From Flavobacterium sp. Root901 (GTDB lineage Bacteria > Bacteroidota > Bacteroidia > Flavobacteriales > Flavobacteriaceae), in the NCBI RefSeq assembly GCF_001429765.1, contig NZ_LMJB01000006.1, positions 576,338 to 640,337 of the forward strand: a DNA stretch of 64,000 nucleotides, written 5' to 3'. This document shows, piece after piece, positions 43,904 through 53,000 of the stretch; position 1 is the stretch's first letter, and each line of letters opens with the position of its first letter. The notes beneath the pieces are model-generated. The model did not search any database. It was given only the letters and a program-made list of their open reading frames with translations, and was not told the origin of the DNA. The translations under genes and the position numbers were made by a program.

Positions 43904-44176
43904 CTATTTTGCCATTCTTTTAGCTTCTTTATTGCTGATTGGTACAGGACTGGCTTTTTTAATAGCAAGCGCAGCAGCGGAAATGTCATTTTGTTTTTTA
44001 CCGACACCTTTTGCCAGATACTTTTTCTTTTCAGGGTCATGGTGCTTTTTTCCTAATTGTGCTACAGGAGTTGTTCTGTTATCTTTTAATTGAACAGCAT
44101 CTGAAATATTATTATTAGAATTTGCAGCTGTTACCGAAGTAGTATTCATTGGGAGATGTTTTTGATACTGTGCCAT
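43904..44176 (-). CDS. 90-aa basic protein with the cargo leader
   Basis: Small protein whose first ~40 residues repeat the leader of the adjacent DUF4157 protein (SVTAANSNNN..DAVQLKDNR, DNR at 32-34). The remainder is Lys-rich (KKHHDPEKKKYLAKGVGKK and a KEAKRMAK ending) without a recognisable fold. It could be a minimal cargo, a packing peptide or a remnant of a larger effector. It is first of the cargo genes after the AAA+ module, with a 36-bp gap to the upstream gene. Confidence 0.65.
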   Translation of the reverse strand: MAQYQKHLPMNTTSVTAANSNNNISDAVQLKDNRTTPVAQLGKKHHDPEKKKYLAKGVGKKQNDISAAALAIKKASPVPISNKEAKRMAK

Positions 44177-44212
44177 TTTTTGCTTTTTTTTTAATTTATA
44201 ATTCCTTTTTAA

Positions 44213-44770
44213 TTAAACTTCCAGCAGTGTGACCTCAACAGGGCCAATAGCGCCGGAGTAATCGACAGAAGAACAAAACGGATGGTTTTTAGTAAGAAGT
44301 TTTAAATATTCAAGTTCGGGATCCAGATAAGGAATTTCTATTTTTATGCCCGTAATAAGTTTGATCAGGTAATTATTTTGTAAAGGTTTTATTTTGAAAA
44401 GAGGCTGATGAACGGTCTGGAAGATATTTTCGATGTCCAGTATAAAATCGGCTTTGGAAATGGAGTTGGAAAATTTGTTGTCGTACTTTTTTAGTAACAA
44501 AGCAATATGGAGTTCTATTCTTTCGATAACTTCTTCAAAAGAGCGGTGATCAGTTTTGGCTACTAAAAAAATACTGCTGCCGGTGATTAAATAACCATGA
44601 ATAACAAGTTCATTTTTTTTTATAAAATGATTTAAAGTCAAAGCGATTATCTTATTTCGGTAGTTAAAGTCATAGTGTTTCTTCCAGCTTCCCAGTTTTA
44701 GTTCGACCAGATGAGTATGCCAGTGTTTTTTAGAAATCAAAGAAGTCGGTTTGTCTTCGGTCTTTTTCAT
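44213..44770 (-). CDS. eCIS-linked protein of unknown function, coupled to the AAA+ gene
   Basis: A 185-aa protein of no family I can name with confidence. Its start follows the AAA+ stop codon in a TGA-T-ATG arrangement, so the two are translationally coupled. Residues ~15-95 have a faint likeness to the alpha/beta core of Y1/REP-type transposases (LTLNHFIKKNELVIHGYLITGSSIFLVAK, then a helix FEEVIERIELHIALLL), but the catalytic HUH and Tyr motifs are absent, so it is not a transposase. The C-terminus (PFCSSVDYSGAIG) is distinctive. Perhaps an assembly partner of the ATPase. Confidence 0.55.
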   Translation of the reverse strand: MKKTEDKPTSLISKKHWHTHLVELKLGSWKKHYDFNYRNKIIALTLNHFIKKNELVIHGYLITGSSIFLVAKTDHRSFEEVIERIELHIALLLKKYDNKFSNSISKADFILDIENIFQTVHQPLFKIKPLQNNYLIKLITGIKIEIPYLDPELEYLKLLTKNHPFCSSVDYSGAIGPVEVTLLEV

Positions 44771-44771
44771 A

Positions 44772-46151
44772 TCAGTTCATTTGGGTTACGGCCAGCGTCC
44801 GGTTTTCTTTTTTAAATTCACGTCGGATACCGTCCAGTAAATCACGCTCTTTTACGATAGTCTCATTTTTCTGAATGGCTTTTAAAGCACAGTAGCGCAA
44901 AACATTAATGATAGCACCTCCTGCGAGTTCGTATTTTTCGGCTATTTCTTCGAGGTCAATAGCAGGATCAAGCTGACATTTTCCCGAAAAGGCATTTTCC
45001 CATAACTGTATTCTGTCTTCGGCTTTTGGCATTGTAAAATGAATCATTGACTGAAACCTTCTGGAAAAAGCTTCGTCCATATTTTCTTTTAAATTGGAGG
45101 CCAGTATCATTACACCCGGAAAATCTTCAATTCTCTGTAACAAATACCCTGTCTGCTGATTGGCATGACGATCATTTGAGGAGGAAGTCTGGGTTCTTTT
45201 CCCAAAAAGCGAATCGGCTTCGTCAAAAAACAAGATCCAGTCTTTGTGCTGTGCGACATCAAATATTTTTGACAGGTTTTTTTCGGTTTCCCCAATATAT
45301 TTCGATACAATCATTGAAAGGTCAACCCGGTATACTTCACGGCCGGTACTTTTGCCAAGGAGCGTGGCTGTTAAGGTTTTTCCTGTTCCGGGCGGACCAT
45401 AAAATAAGGTCCTGTATCCGGGTTTTATTTTGTTTTCGAGCCCCCATTCGGTCATTAAAACAGAACCGTATTTCAGCCAGGCATCAATTTCCATAACCTG
45501 CTGCATTACATGTTCTTCCAAAACCAGGTCTGACCAGTTCATGCTGGTCGAAATCTGCTGTGCAGGAAAGGAACTGCTATGTTCTAGGTGAGGAAGGGTT
45601 CCGGTTAAAAAAAACTGAAGCCATCGTTCGTTAATCGAAATTCCCTGATTTAACATCGTAACATATGATTCTGAGTTGTCTAATATCAAAACCTGTTCTT
45701 TTATTAAAATACAGGAAGAGCTCAGCACATTGAGCATTTCAATATGGAGTTCTGGGTTAACAGCGGTTATCAAAAAGGAAAATGTTTGTCCGGTAGGAAT
45801 AAAACCGCTGTGGTTTTTACCCGTCAGACCGCCAAATTCTGTAAAGCCGCGGTCATACATTGCATTTTTACTAAAAAAAATATCCAGTATTTCAGGTTTA
45901 ATCTGCGGTGCAATTACCAGAGCAAGACACAAGCGTTCGTATAAATTTAGATTCCATTCTTCCAGTTTTTGATAATAAGAAATTATTGGGTTTTCTTTAT
46001 CATTATCAGTTTCAGGCTGTGGAAGCGGTATATCCTGCCAGCGGTTCTCATAGCCTTCCTGAAGCAGATAGCTGCGGATAACCTGATCGATTACTTTTTG
46101 TAACCACTCCATTTCGTCATACAGAGCCTTTATATTGAAATTAGTTTCCAT
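44772..46151 (-). CDS. eCIS AAA+ ATPase (Afp15/Pvc15-like)
   Basis: AAA+ ATPase of about 459 aa from the Met at 46151; the ATG at 46172 is less likely because it overlaps the previous gene further. The N-terminal ~210 residues are the variable eCIS-specific domain. The ATPase core has Walker A FYGPPGTGKTLT (about 252-259), Walker B ILFFDEADSLFG (about 308-313), sensor-1 region VMILASNLKENMDEAFSRRF with the arginine finger, and the lid. Afp15/Pvc15-type ATPases are a hallmark of this class and are thought to help assemble or load the particle. Overlaps the stop of the 306-aa gene by 11 bp. Confidence 0.9.
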   Translation of the reverse strand: METNFNIKALYDEMEWLQKVIDQVIRSYLLQEGYENRWQDIPLPQPETDNDKENPIISYYQKLEEWNLNLYERLCLALVIAPQIKPEILDIFFSKNAMYDRGFTEFGGLTGKNHSGFIPTGQTFSFLITAVNPELHIEMLNVLSSSCILIKEQVLILDNSESYVTMLNQGISINERWLQFFLTGTLPHLEHSSSFPAQQISTSMNWSDLVLEEHVMQQVMEIDAWLKYGSVLMTEWGLENKIKPGYRTLFYGPPGTGKTLTATLLGKSTGREVYRVDLSMIVSKYIGETEKNLSKIFDVAQHKDWILFFDEADSLFGKRTQTSSSNDRHANQQTGYLLQRIEDFPGVMILASNLKENMDEAFSRRFQSMIHFTMPKAEDRIQLWENAFSGKCQLDPAIDLEEIAEKYELAGGAIINVLRYCALKAIQKNETIVKERDLLDGIRREFKKENRTLAVTQMN

Positions 46152-47061
46152 AATTTTCAAATAATTTTTCAACGTCGTCTAAATTGGCATCTGTCCACTT
46201 AAAGTAGAGTAATGCGGTATTTACATTTAGTTCGTTAGACTGCAGCATATCCAGAAAATGTCCCTGTGGATTTTGTATAATATTCTGGGAGTTGTAGTCA
46301 ATATCGCTGTCAAAAGACTCAAATAAATCCTTTGTCCATTCTGATGAATTATTGTTTTTGTTAATAAAATCACTAATGAAATAAGAAATTTTTTCGTCTT
46401 GTACCGTTAACTTTTTTGCTTTGAAATAAGCCGGTTTTCTTTTGGTTTCCCTATGATAATACAGAATATCTTTGGATTGGATAGTTTTGGTGCTGCTGTG
46501 TCCGAAAATATCAACGAGGCCAAAGTTTTCAGTATCGCTTACCAGTTCCAGTTCAGCATTTTCTTCTCCGGCAACGGCCAGTGTGGTAATGGAAGGTGCT
46601 GCACTTTCGGTCACTACATAGAGTTCACGAAAAGTATAAACAGCCTGTGTAAATTTTATAATTAAAGACTGCTGGATCTCGTTCCAGTTATTGATTTTAA
46701 CCGATTCCGGATTTTCGGCCTTAAAAATAAAACTTCCCTTTCGGGCAAAACCCAGTATTTGTTTGCTGAATTCAAACTGTCCGTCAATGGCGGCATTCCC
46801 ATGTCCTCGACCGGAATACGGTTTTGAAATCCCGTCGCTGAAATTCCAGGCGGCGGCATTCAGGGCAATCGGACTGCTGATATCAATTTCCAGCTTGTTG
46901 AGGATGGCATTTCGGTATACGTTTCCCAACAGGATTATTTCGCCGTTTTTTATCTGAAAAAAATCTCCCGGAAACAGGTTTTGATTTAACGGTTTGGTGG
47001 GTATAAAACCTCCTGTTTTTAAGTAAAACTGTCTGTAAAAATTTCTGTAAACACGATCCAT
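46141..47061 (-). CDS. Conserved-context eCIS protein, function unknown
   Basis: A 306-aa protein between the coiled-coil proteins and the AAA+ ATPase. The N-terminus (TGGFIPTKPLNQNLFPGDFFQIKNGEI) looks like a small beta-rich domain. The middle contains an Asn/Gly-rich segment (SGRGHGNAAIDGQFEF) and beta strands up to ~220. The C-terminal ~70 residues are helical and acidic. No signal peptide, no transmembrane segment, no catalytic motif I recognise. Its position next to the ATPase suggests a particle or assembly role. A gasdermin- or toxin-like identity was considered but has no support. Confidence 0.6.
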   Translation of the reverse strand: MDRVYRNFYRQFYLKTGGFIPTKPLNQNLFPGDFFQIKNGEIILLGNVYRNAILNKLEIDISSPIALNAAAWNFSDGISKPYSGRGHGNAAIDGQFEFSKQILGFARKGSFIFKAENPESVKINNWNEIQQSLIIKFTQAVYTFRELYVVTESAAPSITTLAVAGEENAELELVSDTENFGLVDIFGHSSTKTIQSKDILYYHRETKRKPAYFKAKKLTVQDEKISYFISDFINKNNNSSEWTKDLFESFDSDIDYNSQNIIQNPQGHFLDMLQSNELNVNTALLYFKWTDANLDDVEKLFENYGN

Positions 47062-47126
47062 AAACTTAAAATTAATAGTTATAAGTCCGCTATAAAAAAA
47101 TCTTTTACAGCGGAGATAATTCAGTT

Positions 47127-47969
47127 TTAAGAAGCCAGCGCCGCTGCATTTGCCGCAGCAAGCCCAGACTGTAATGATTTAAGTTTAATCTGTGCTTTAC
47201 CTAAATTCGTATTGGCGATATTGAGTTGTCTTGAAGTCTGGTCGTTGGCCACTTTTGCTTTTTCGTATGCTATTTTCGAATCGTCATAAGCCTGATACAG
47301 CAGTCCTCTGAGAGAACTATTTGAAACCGGATTTGGAGATAACGGCTCATCGATATTTCGTTCGTTTGTTAAAGACAGGTATAATTTTCCGGCCTGATCT
47401 GCTTCAAGTGTAACGGCTGCTTCAGCTTCTAAAACAGATGTTTCGGCTGCAAGTGTAGCCTTTAGGGCGATCAGAGTTAGTGCAATGGCATTGTTGGCAT
47501 CTGATCCGGCTAAAGTAAGTTTAGAAACCAAATCATCTGAAATAAGCGGGTTTAAAGCTTTTTTGCGGGTTACCAGATTAGACAGCTTATTCAGTATTTC
47601 AACAGCATAAATTAGTTTGTTGATCAGCTCGCTGATGTCTGTCGATACCAGTATGGAAGCCTCAGAAGCTTCTGCCATTGTACTAAAAGCATTTTTTGAA
47701 TTATAGGCCAGGTTATGGGCATTTTGAATCACCTGATCAATTAAGTTCTTATTGTTTAAGGCATGTACACGATTGTTTTCGGCAGTAACCAGATATCCCT
47801 GATATTTTTGAGATTTTTCAGTAAGCGAGTTTACAATTACCTGCTGCTGCTGAATTTCGGCCGTAACATCAATTACCTGATTAGTCAAAGCATCGATTTC
47901 GGATTTTTTCTTTTCGGTGATCCCGTATTTTTTTGAAACCGGGATTGGAGTTAATATTTGTGCTTCCAT
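47127..47969 (-). CDS. eCIS coiled-coil protein A, function unknown
   Basis: A 280-aa, almost entirely helical protein. Residues ~20-60 form a coiled coil (KKKSEIDALTNQVIDVTAEIQQQQ), residues ~60-190 an Ala/Leu/Asn/Ser-rich helical bundle (NLAYNSKNAFSTMAEASEASILV..., LTLIALKATLAAE) and residues ~230-275 another coil. The bundle is similar in composition and layout to the N-terminal half of the 661-aa protein just upstream (MSDNLLLSANQQ, NAYNLMNK-like spacing), suggesting paralogues. Possibly a tail-fibre, collar or tape-associated element; no fibre gene of Afp13 type is otherwise seen. Confidence 0.6.
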   Translation of the reverse strand: MEAQILTPIPVSKKYGITEKKKSEIDALTNQVIDVTAEIQQQQVIVNSLTEKSQKYQGYLVTAENNRVHALNNKNLIDQVIQNAHNLAYNSKNAFSTMAEASEASILVSTDISELINKLIYAVEILNKLSNLVTRKKALNPLISDDLVSKLTLAGSDANNAIALTLIALKATLAAETSVLEAEAAVTLEADQAGKLYLSLTNERNIDEPLSPNPVSNSSLRGLLYQAYDDSKIAYEKAKVANDQTSRQLNIANTNLGKAQIKLKSLQSGLAAANAAALAS

Positions 47970-47986
47970 GTTTTTATACTTTTAAA

Positions 47987-49972
47987 TTAATTTTTGAGGT
48001 TAAGTTCAGTTGAGGAAAAAGTCACAGGATCTGTATTTTCCCAATCCGAAAGACTGTTGGTATATTTGCTTTTGCTGATTTCATTTCCGTTGAAGAAAGA
48101 TAAAACCACCGGAATGTATTTTTTCTTTTCGACCAGAGGATTTCCAAAATTATCTGTGGTAGTAGGCTCAATTTTAATATCGTATTTCAAATTGGTTTCT
48201 ACTTTTTCTGATTTTTTAGAATGGCTGGCAGAGATATAGTTTCCGGCAGGTATATTTTCGGCCAGGTTTAGGTTAAAGAAAAACGCTTTGTTGTTTTTTA
48301 TTGGTTTAGGGAAACTTTCTTCTACTTTTTTCAGTTCGGCTTTTACTTTTACCTGCTGTTCTTTTGCAATTGCAACTCTTGCTTTAGCTTCGGTCAGGGC
48401 AGTTTTAAAGCTGGCCAGTTTTTGTTTGGCAGTATCAGCTTCAGCCGGATTTTTGGTTTTAGAAGATTCGTTGTTCAGCTGTGCGATCTCTGTATTTAAG
48501 TTGGTAATTTCTTCATTTAAATAACTGATCTCATCATCATAAATCGTAAGTTCTTCTTTTAGTTCCAAGACTTCGATTCGTTCCTCGATGGTATTTAATT
48601 CTACGTCGGTTAGCAAATCATCCGGATAAGGAAGCAGGATAAATCGGTAATCGATAGCTGATGGTTTGATGTTATCATCCTTTTTTACCGTAAAACTAAA
48701 CTCGGTCAAAGGTGCTTTTCTGTAGTTATCATCGCTTTCTTCTTCCTGAGAACCTGTTTTTGACGAAATAATGTTTTTGGCTTCGTTTAAAGTCTGTGTC
48801 AAACGGAACGATTCTGAAGCAACCGATAAATATTCGTCAAAAGTGTTGATCTCTTTTTTATAGTCTTCGGTAAAAACAATCAGTAAAAATGCCACGTATT
48901 TTTCACCCAATGCCAAAGCTTCATTGTCAGAATCCAGTAAATTGTTTAAACTGATAACTGCTTTTCCTTCCTTTTCATCTGGTTTTTCAGCAACTCTCAC
49001 AAATTGCGAAGGACTGCTTAAAAGATCTTCTGCCGTAGAAGTTGTAAACAAAGCTTTCTTACTTTCTTTAACTATAATGATGTTGTAGCTTTTTACCGGA
49101 TTTTTTACTTCTGTTTTTACATTATCTGCAGACAAGTCGGTGTTGGGGAACGGACTTTTAAAATAATCAAAAGAAACGGTAAAAGAACCTTTAGAAGATG
49201 GATCGAAAGGCTTTGGCACATCTACTTTAATATTCTGATTGAATTTTTTGTTGTTTATGATGTATGCTTTTTTCGAAGCTTCATATTCTACCTTACTGCA
49301 TTTTATAGCTCCCTCGGCGCCGCGTGTAGCAATACTGGCCTGTGATTTGGTATCATTATCGGCCGTTAAGATTGCCGTAATAGCATTTAAGTCGGCAGTG
49401 GTTACCTGAAGCAGATTGTTTACAGAATCGTTGGTTACCTTGGCTCCGTCTGCTACTGTAGTAGAAGGTACCTCGGCCACTGCAGCCGAAGCTTCCATGG
49501 CATGCTGCGACGTAAGTTCGGCATGGTAGGCCGTTTTGTTCATAAGGTTGTACGCATCAAGGCCCTGCTGATAAATTTGTGAACCATAATCGGCTGCATT
49601 TACAATACTAAAAATACTGCCTACGTCACTGGCCAGACGCACAATAGCATTGGCAGCAATTTGTATGTTTGCAGCACATACGGCCATATTAGTAACAGAT
49701 TGTCCCACAAAGGTTTTCTGCTGATTGGCCGACAACAGTAAATTGTCAGACATGTTTTTATTCTTTACCACCACATTGTTGATATGCTGTTTGCTTTGGT
49801 ACATTTTTGATGCGGCATCAAGTTTTTCACTTGCAATAATCTCGGCACCCTCTGCATAATACAGGGTAAACATAGAAGCACTTAATTGTGCATCCAGCTG
49901 TTTTTTACTCAGCTGCTGACTTTCTAATGAAGCTAAAACACTAGAATGTAAATTTTCATTGTAGGTGTTCAT
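47987..49972 (-). CDS. eCIS coiled-coil and beta-domain protein B, candidate fibre or particle protein
   Basis: A 661-aa protein. Residues ~1-225 are helical and Ala/Ser/Asn-rich. Residues ~255-400 form a beta-sandwich-like domain (KGSFTVSFDYFKSPFPN, YNIIIVKESKKALFT, YVAFLLIVFTED). A second short beta segment at ~420-455 (PLTEFSFTVKKDD) is followed by a strong coiled coil (~465-560; ELKEELTIYDDEISYLNEEI, KQKLASFKTALTEAKARV), and a final beta domain at ~565-661 completes it. It has no recognised family. Modular helix/beta/coil organisation and position fit a fibre, receptor-binding or tail-sleeve role. It lies between the tape measure and protein A. Confidence 0.6.
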   Translation of the reverse strand: MNTYNENLHSSVLASLESQQLSKKQLDAQLSASMFTLYYAEGAEIIASEKLDAASKMYQSKQHINNVVVKNKNMSDNLLLSANQQKTFVGQSVTNMAVCAANIQIAANAIVRLASDVGSIFSIVNAADYGSQIYQQGLDAYNLMNKTAYHAELTSQHAMEASAAVAEVPSTTVADGAKVTNDSVNNLLQVTTADLNAITAILTADNDTKSQASIATRGAEGAIKCSKVEYEASKKAYIINNKKFNQNIKVDVPKPFDPSSKGSFTVSFDYFKSPFPNTDLSADNVKTEVKNPVKSYNIIIVKESKKALFTTSTAEDLLSSPSQFVRVAEKPDEKEGKAVISLNNLLDSDNEALALGEKYVAFLLIVFTEDYKKEINTFDEYLSVASESFRLTQTLNEAKNIISSKTGSQEEESDDNYRKAPLTEFSFTVKKDDNIKPSAIDYRFILLPYPDDLLTDVELNTIEERIEVLELKEELTIYDDEISYLNEEITNLNTEIAQLNNESSKTKNPAEADTAKQKLASFKTALTEAKARVAIAKEQQVKVKAELKKVEESFPKPIKNNKAFFFNLNLAENIPAGNYISASHSKKSEKVETNLKYDIKIEPTTTDNFGNPLVEKKKYIPVVLSFFNGNEISKSKYTNSLSDWENTDPVTFSSTELNLKN

Positions 49973-50023
49973 AATGGTTCTTTTTATTGATTAATTACTT
50001 ATTTCGATGATCGTTATTTTATT

Positions 50024-53000
50024 TTAATAAGGCCAGTTTACGTGGAGCGGTTTGGGCATCCACGGATATTTAATGATAGAAAAGGCAAAGGGTGATTTAT
50101 TAATTAAAATATCATAAGCCCTTTTATCAACCGTAAGTTCCCAGCGTTCTTCCTGTTCGACGAGAATCCCGTCACGTACAAGCCAGTTTCCCCTAAAACC
50201 GTCTACAGAAGTTTCCCCTATCACATCCCAGTACGAAATCGCCGCCTGCATCATGCCGTTAATGAGATTTTCCTGATCGTCACCTATTTCAATTTCATCA
50301 GGAACAGGGTTCGAAAGCGGAAGTCCGCATAAAACTTTATTTAAGGTCAGATAGGTTTCTTCGGTAGTTGTTATTCCTGTCACTACATATTGTAAATACT
50401 GTACTGCCTTTATTTGATTTTCTGAGCTGGTAAATTTGCCGTTTTCTACCAGATTAAGTCTTTCAAGAAGCATCTGGTAATAGTTGTTTAAAAGTACCAT
50501 TCCGGCGTTTCGTACTGGCAGACCTTCTTTTAAATGGGTTTTAGTTGGTTTGGTATCTTTTGTAGCTCCGTTTTTAGCAGGGTTTTCCATAATTTTTGAG
50601 GTTTGCATTTTTCTTTTTTCATTTTTGACTATTTCCCTGAAGCTCAGCTGGAGCGACGGCGGAAACTGATAAATATGTTTTTCAATATCTATGAGGAAAC
50701 TTTTTTTGGAAATCCCTTTTCTGGTTACGATATCCCAGATCAATTCGTTCCAGATAGTACTGATTGTAATTAAACGCCAGTTGTCATTGGCGGCAGCTTT
50801 AAGCACCTTTCGCAGCAAAAGGGCCTGTATTTCTTTTGAAGAAATGCCGTTTATGCTAATTCTTCCCAGTGTATGATGAAACTTTTCCAGTATTTTTAAA
50901 TAGGATTCCCTGCTTTGATCCTGACGGTTAACAGCTGCGCAGAGCGTATTAAAAACAATATTACGGCTTAGCCAGTCTGTTTGTGCTTCTGAGATGAATT
51001 CTTTTTTAAGAATCTGAAAAAACAGTTTTGAGTCAGCAGCTATTATTTCGTCCAGCAAATCAGCCGCTTTAAATTCACCTAAAAGTAACAGTTCCTGTGG
51101 AATTTGTTTTTCGCAGATAATCATGACAAACCATTTATATTTTTCTTTTGGTGAAAGTTTTATTCCTGAAAAAAGGATATGTTTTTTTTCTGTTTTAAAA
51201 GAAGTTCCATATTCGGTTTCTTCTGAAATAGGTTCTTCAATTTCATCCGGTTCATCCGTATTTTCTGTTTTATATAATTCAGTTTGTATTTCTTTCTGAA
51301 TTTTAAAATTAGGTTCATATTTATACTCAATTCCCTGTGTCGCCTTAGCTTCATTTATAATCTGATAAACAGCGGGAACCTGATTTTTAAGATAAAAGAA
51401 AAGAGCTTTGTCAAGCAGTTTTTGAAACTCAACCGCACTGCCTTTATAAGCGGGATAGTTCAAAATCGTTTTCCAGAATATTTCACTTAAATCTGAACGG
51501 ATTTTGACAACTGAAACGGATTTTGACAACTGAATAATATAATCTGTCTGGTCTTTAATCCATTTGTTTTTTAAGGTTTTGCTGTTTTTTAAAAGATATT
51601 CTAAAATTACATCGCTTTCTTTTTTAGCTTCTTTTCTTAATGCTTTAAATATCGGGTCATCAAAATGGGATCTTAACACACTAGACAAAGATGACTGTGC
51701 CTGTTTAGAGGTATTCTGCATGAGCAAAGCCAGTTCAATAATATCGATTGAATTGTTGTTTTTGAGCTGTATTAAAAAGTTTTTTTTGATGGTAATGCCA
51801 AATGATTTAATGCGTTTAGACTGTAAAAGTTTGGTAATAAACCTGTAAAAATCATGACGTTTACCATTGGCTGTTTTGCGGGACAGTTGTATCAATACAG
51901 TTTCCATAAACAGCGAAGAAGTCTGTTCCGGGTGCAGCAGTATTTCCTGAATGCTCAGCCATAACAGGTCATCTGTCAGGAGTTCTTCGTGGAGATTGTA
52001 TTTTTCTCTGGCGTTTAAAATTTCATAAACAATCTGTACCGTCTGTACCAGTTTTGTTTTTTTATAATTGGCGGTTTTAATGATTAACTGCAAAAGCTCA
52101 CGGTTGAGAATGAGCGGAAGCAATGTTCGTATAAATTCTTTATTTTGATACGAAAGCATGACCTCAAAAGCTGTTTTAGGATGCAGGTGTATGTTTTTGA
52201 TGAGTGATCTCTGCAGTTCTTTAAAAACAGTATTTTTAGCGGCATTTTTCTGCAGTTCGTTTTCCAGTCTTACAATCAGGTTTGTAAAATGCACTGCCGG
52301 ATAATCAGTCTGGTTTTTATCGATTTGCTGACAATAAAGTGTATTTAAACGCTCATAAATAATAACAGAATGGTTGTTTTTTATCGCTGTAGGAATTTGG
52401 GCTGTCGTCAGCATTCCCAGTAGTTTTTCGGTCTTAATATTGCTTTTTTGACTTAATTCCGTAATACAGTGAAGCAAAAGTGCACCATGACTTCCATTTT
52501 TATTTTTGACTGCATATGCAATGGCGGTCTGCCATAAAAATTTCGGATTTACTTTTAGTTTTAAAATTGCAATGAGTTTAGTTATATAGCTAATGGTATG
52601 AGAGTGCAGGGCAGAAGAATCGATATTGACTGCTGCGAAAACAACCTGAACAGCTGCATCATCCAGATCCTGAATCACGTTTACAAATTCATTTCCATTT
52701 TTGATCATACGGCTGATGACCGCTTTGAATTTTCCGGAATTCTCTGTGTACAGAGCTGCAATAAGTTCGTTTAGAATATCACGCTGTGCTTTTGTTTTTC
52801 TTTCGCTTTTATTTTCAAACAATTTTTCGAGAAGCTGCCAGTAATCGGTATTTTTCTCAATGGTAAAATGTTCCTTTCTCTCGCCTTCAAACTCCTGTGT
52901 CAGCGTTCGAAGCGAGTATATAAAATCATTATTACGGGTAGTATTGTCGGATATTTTAATTACTGTATTTTCAATTAGAACAATAAGTTCTGAATACGCA

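Noticed and set aside
44213-44770. REP-associated transposase
   Set aside because: The fold likeness is weak, and the HUH metal motif and catalytic Tyr are missing; gene coupling to the eCIS ATPase argues against a mobile element.
45047-45496. 149-aa plus-strand frame opposite the AAA+ ATPase
   Set aside because: It lies wholly antisense to a gene with intact Walker motifs and has no recognisable domain or ribosome-binding context; it is a shadow frame.
46141-47061. Gasdermin-like or pore-forming toxin
   Set aside because: No matching motif or membrane-inserting segment can be pointed to; kept as unknown.
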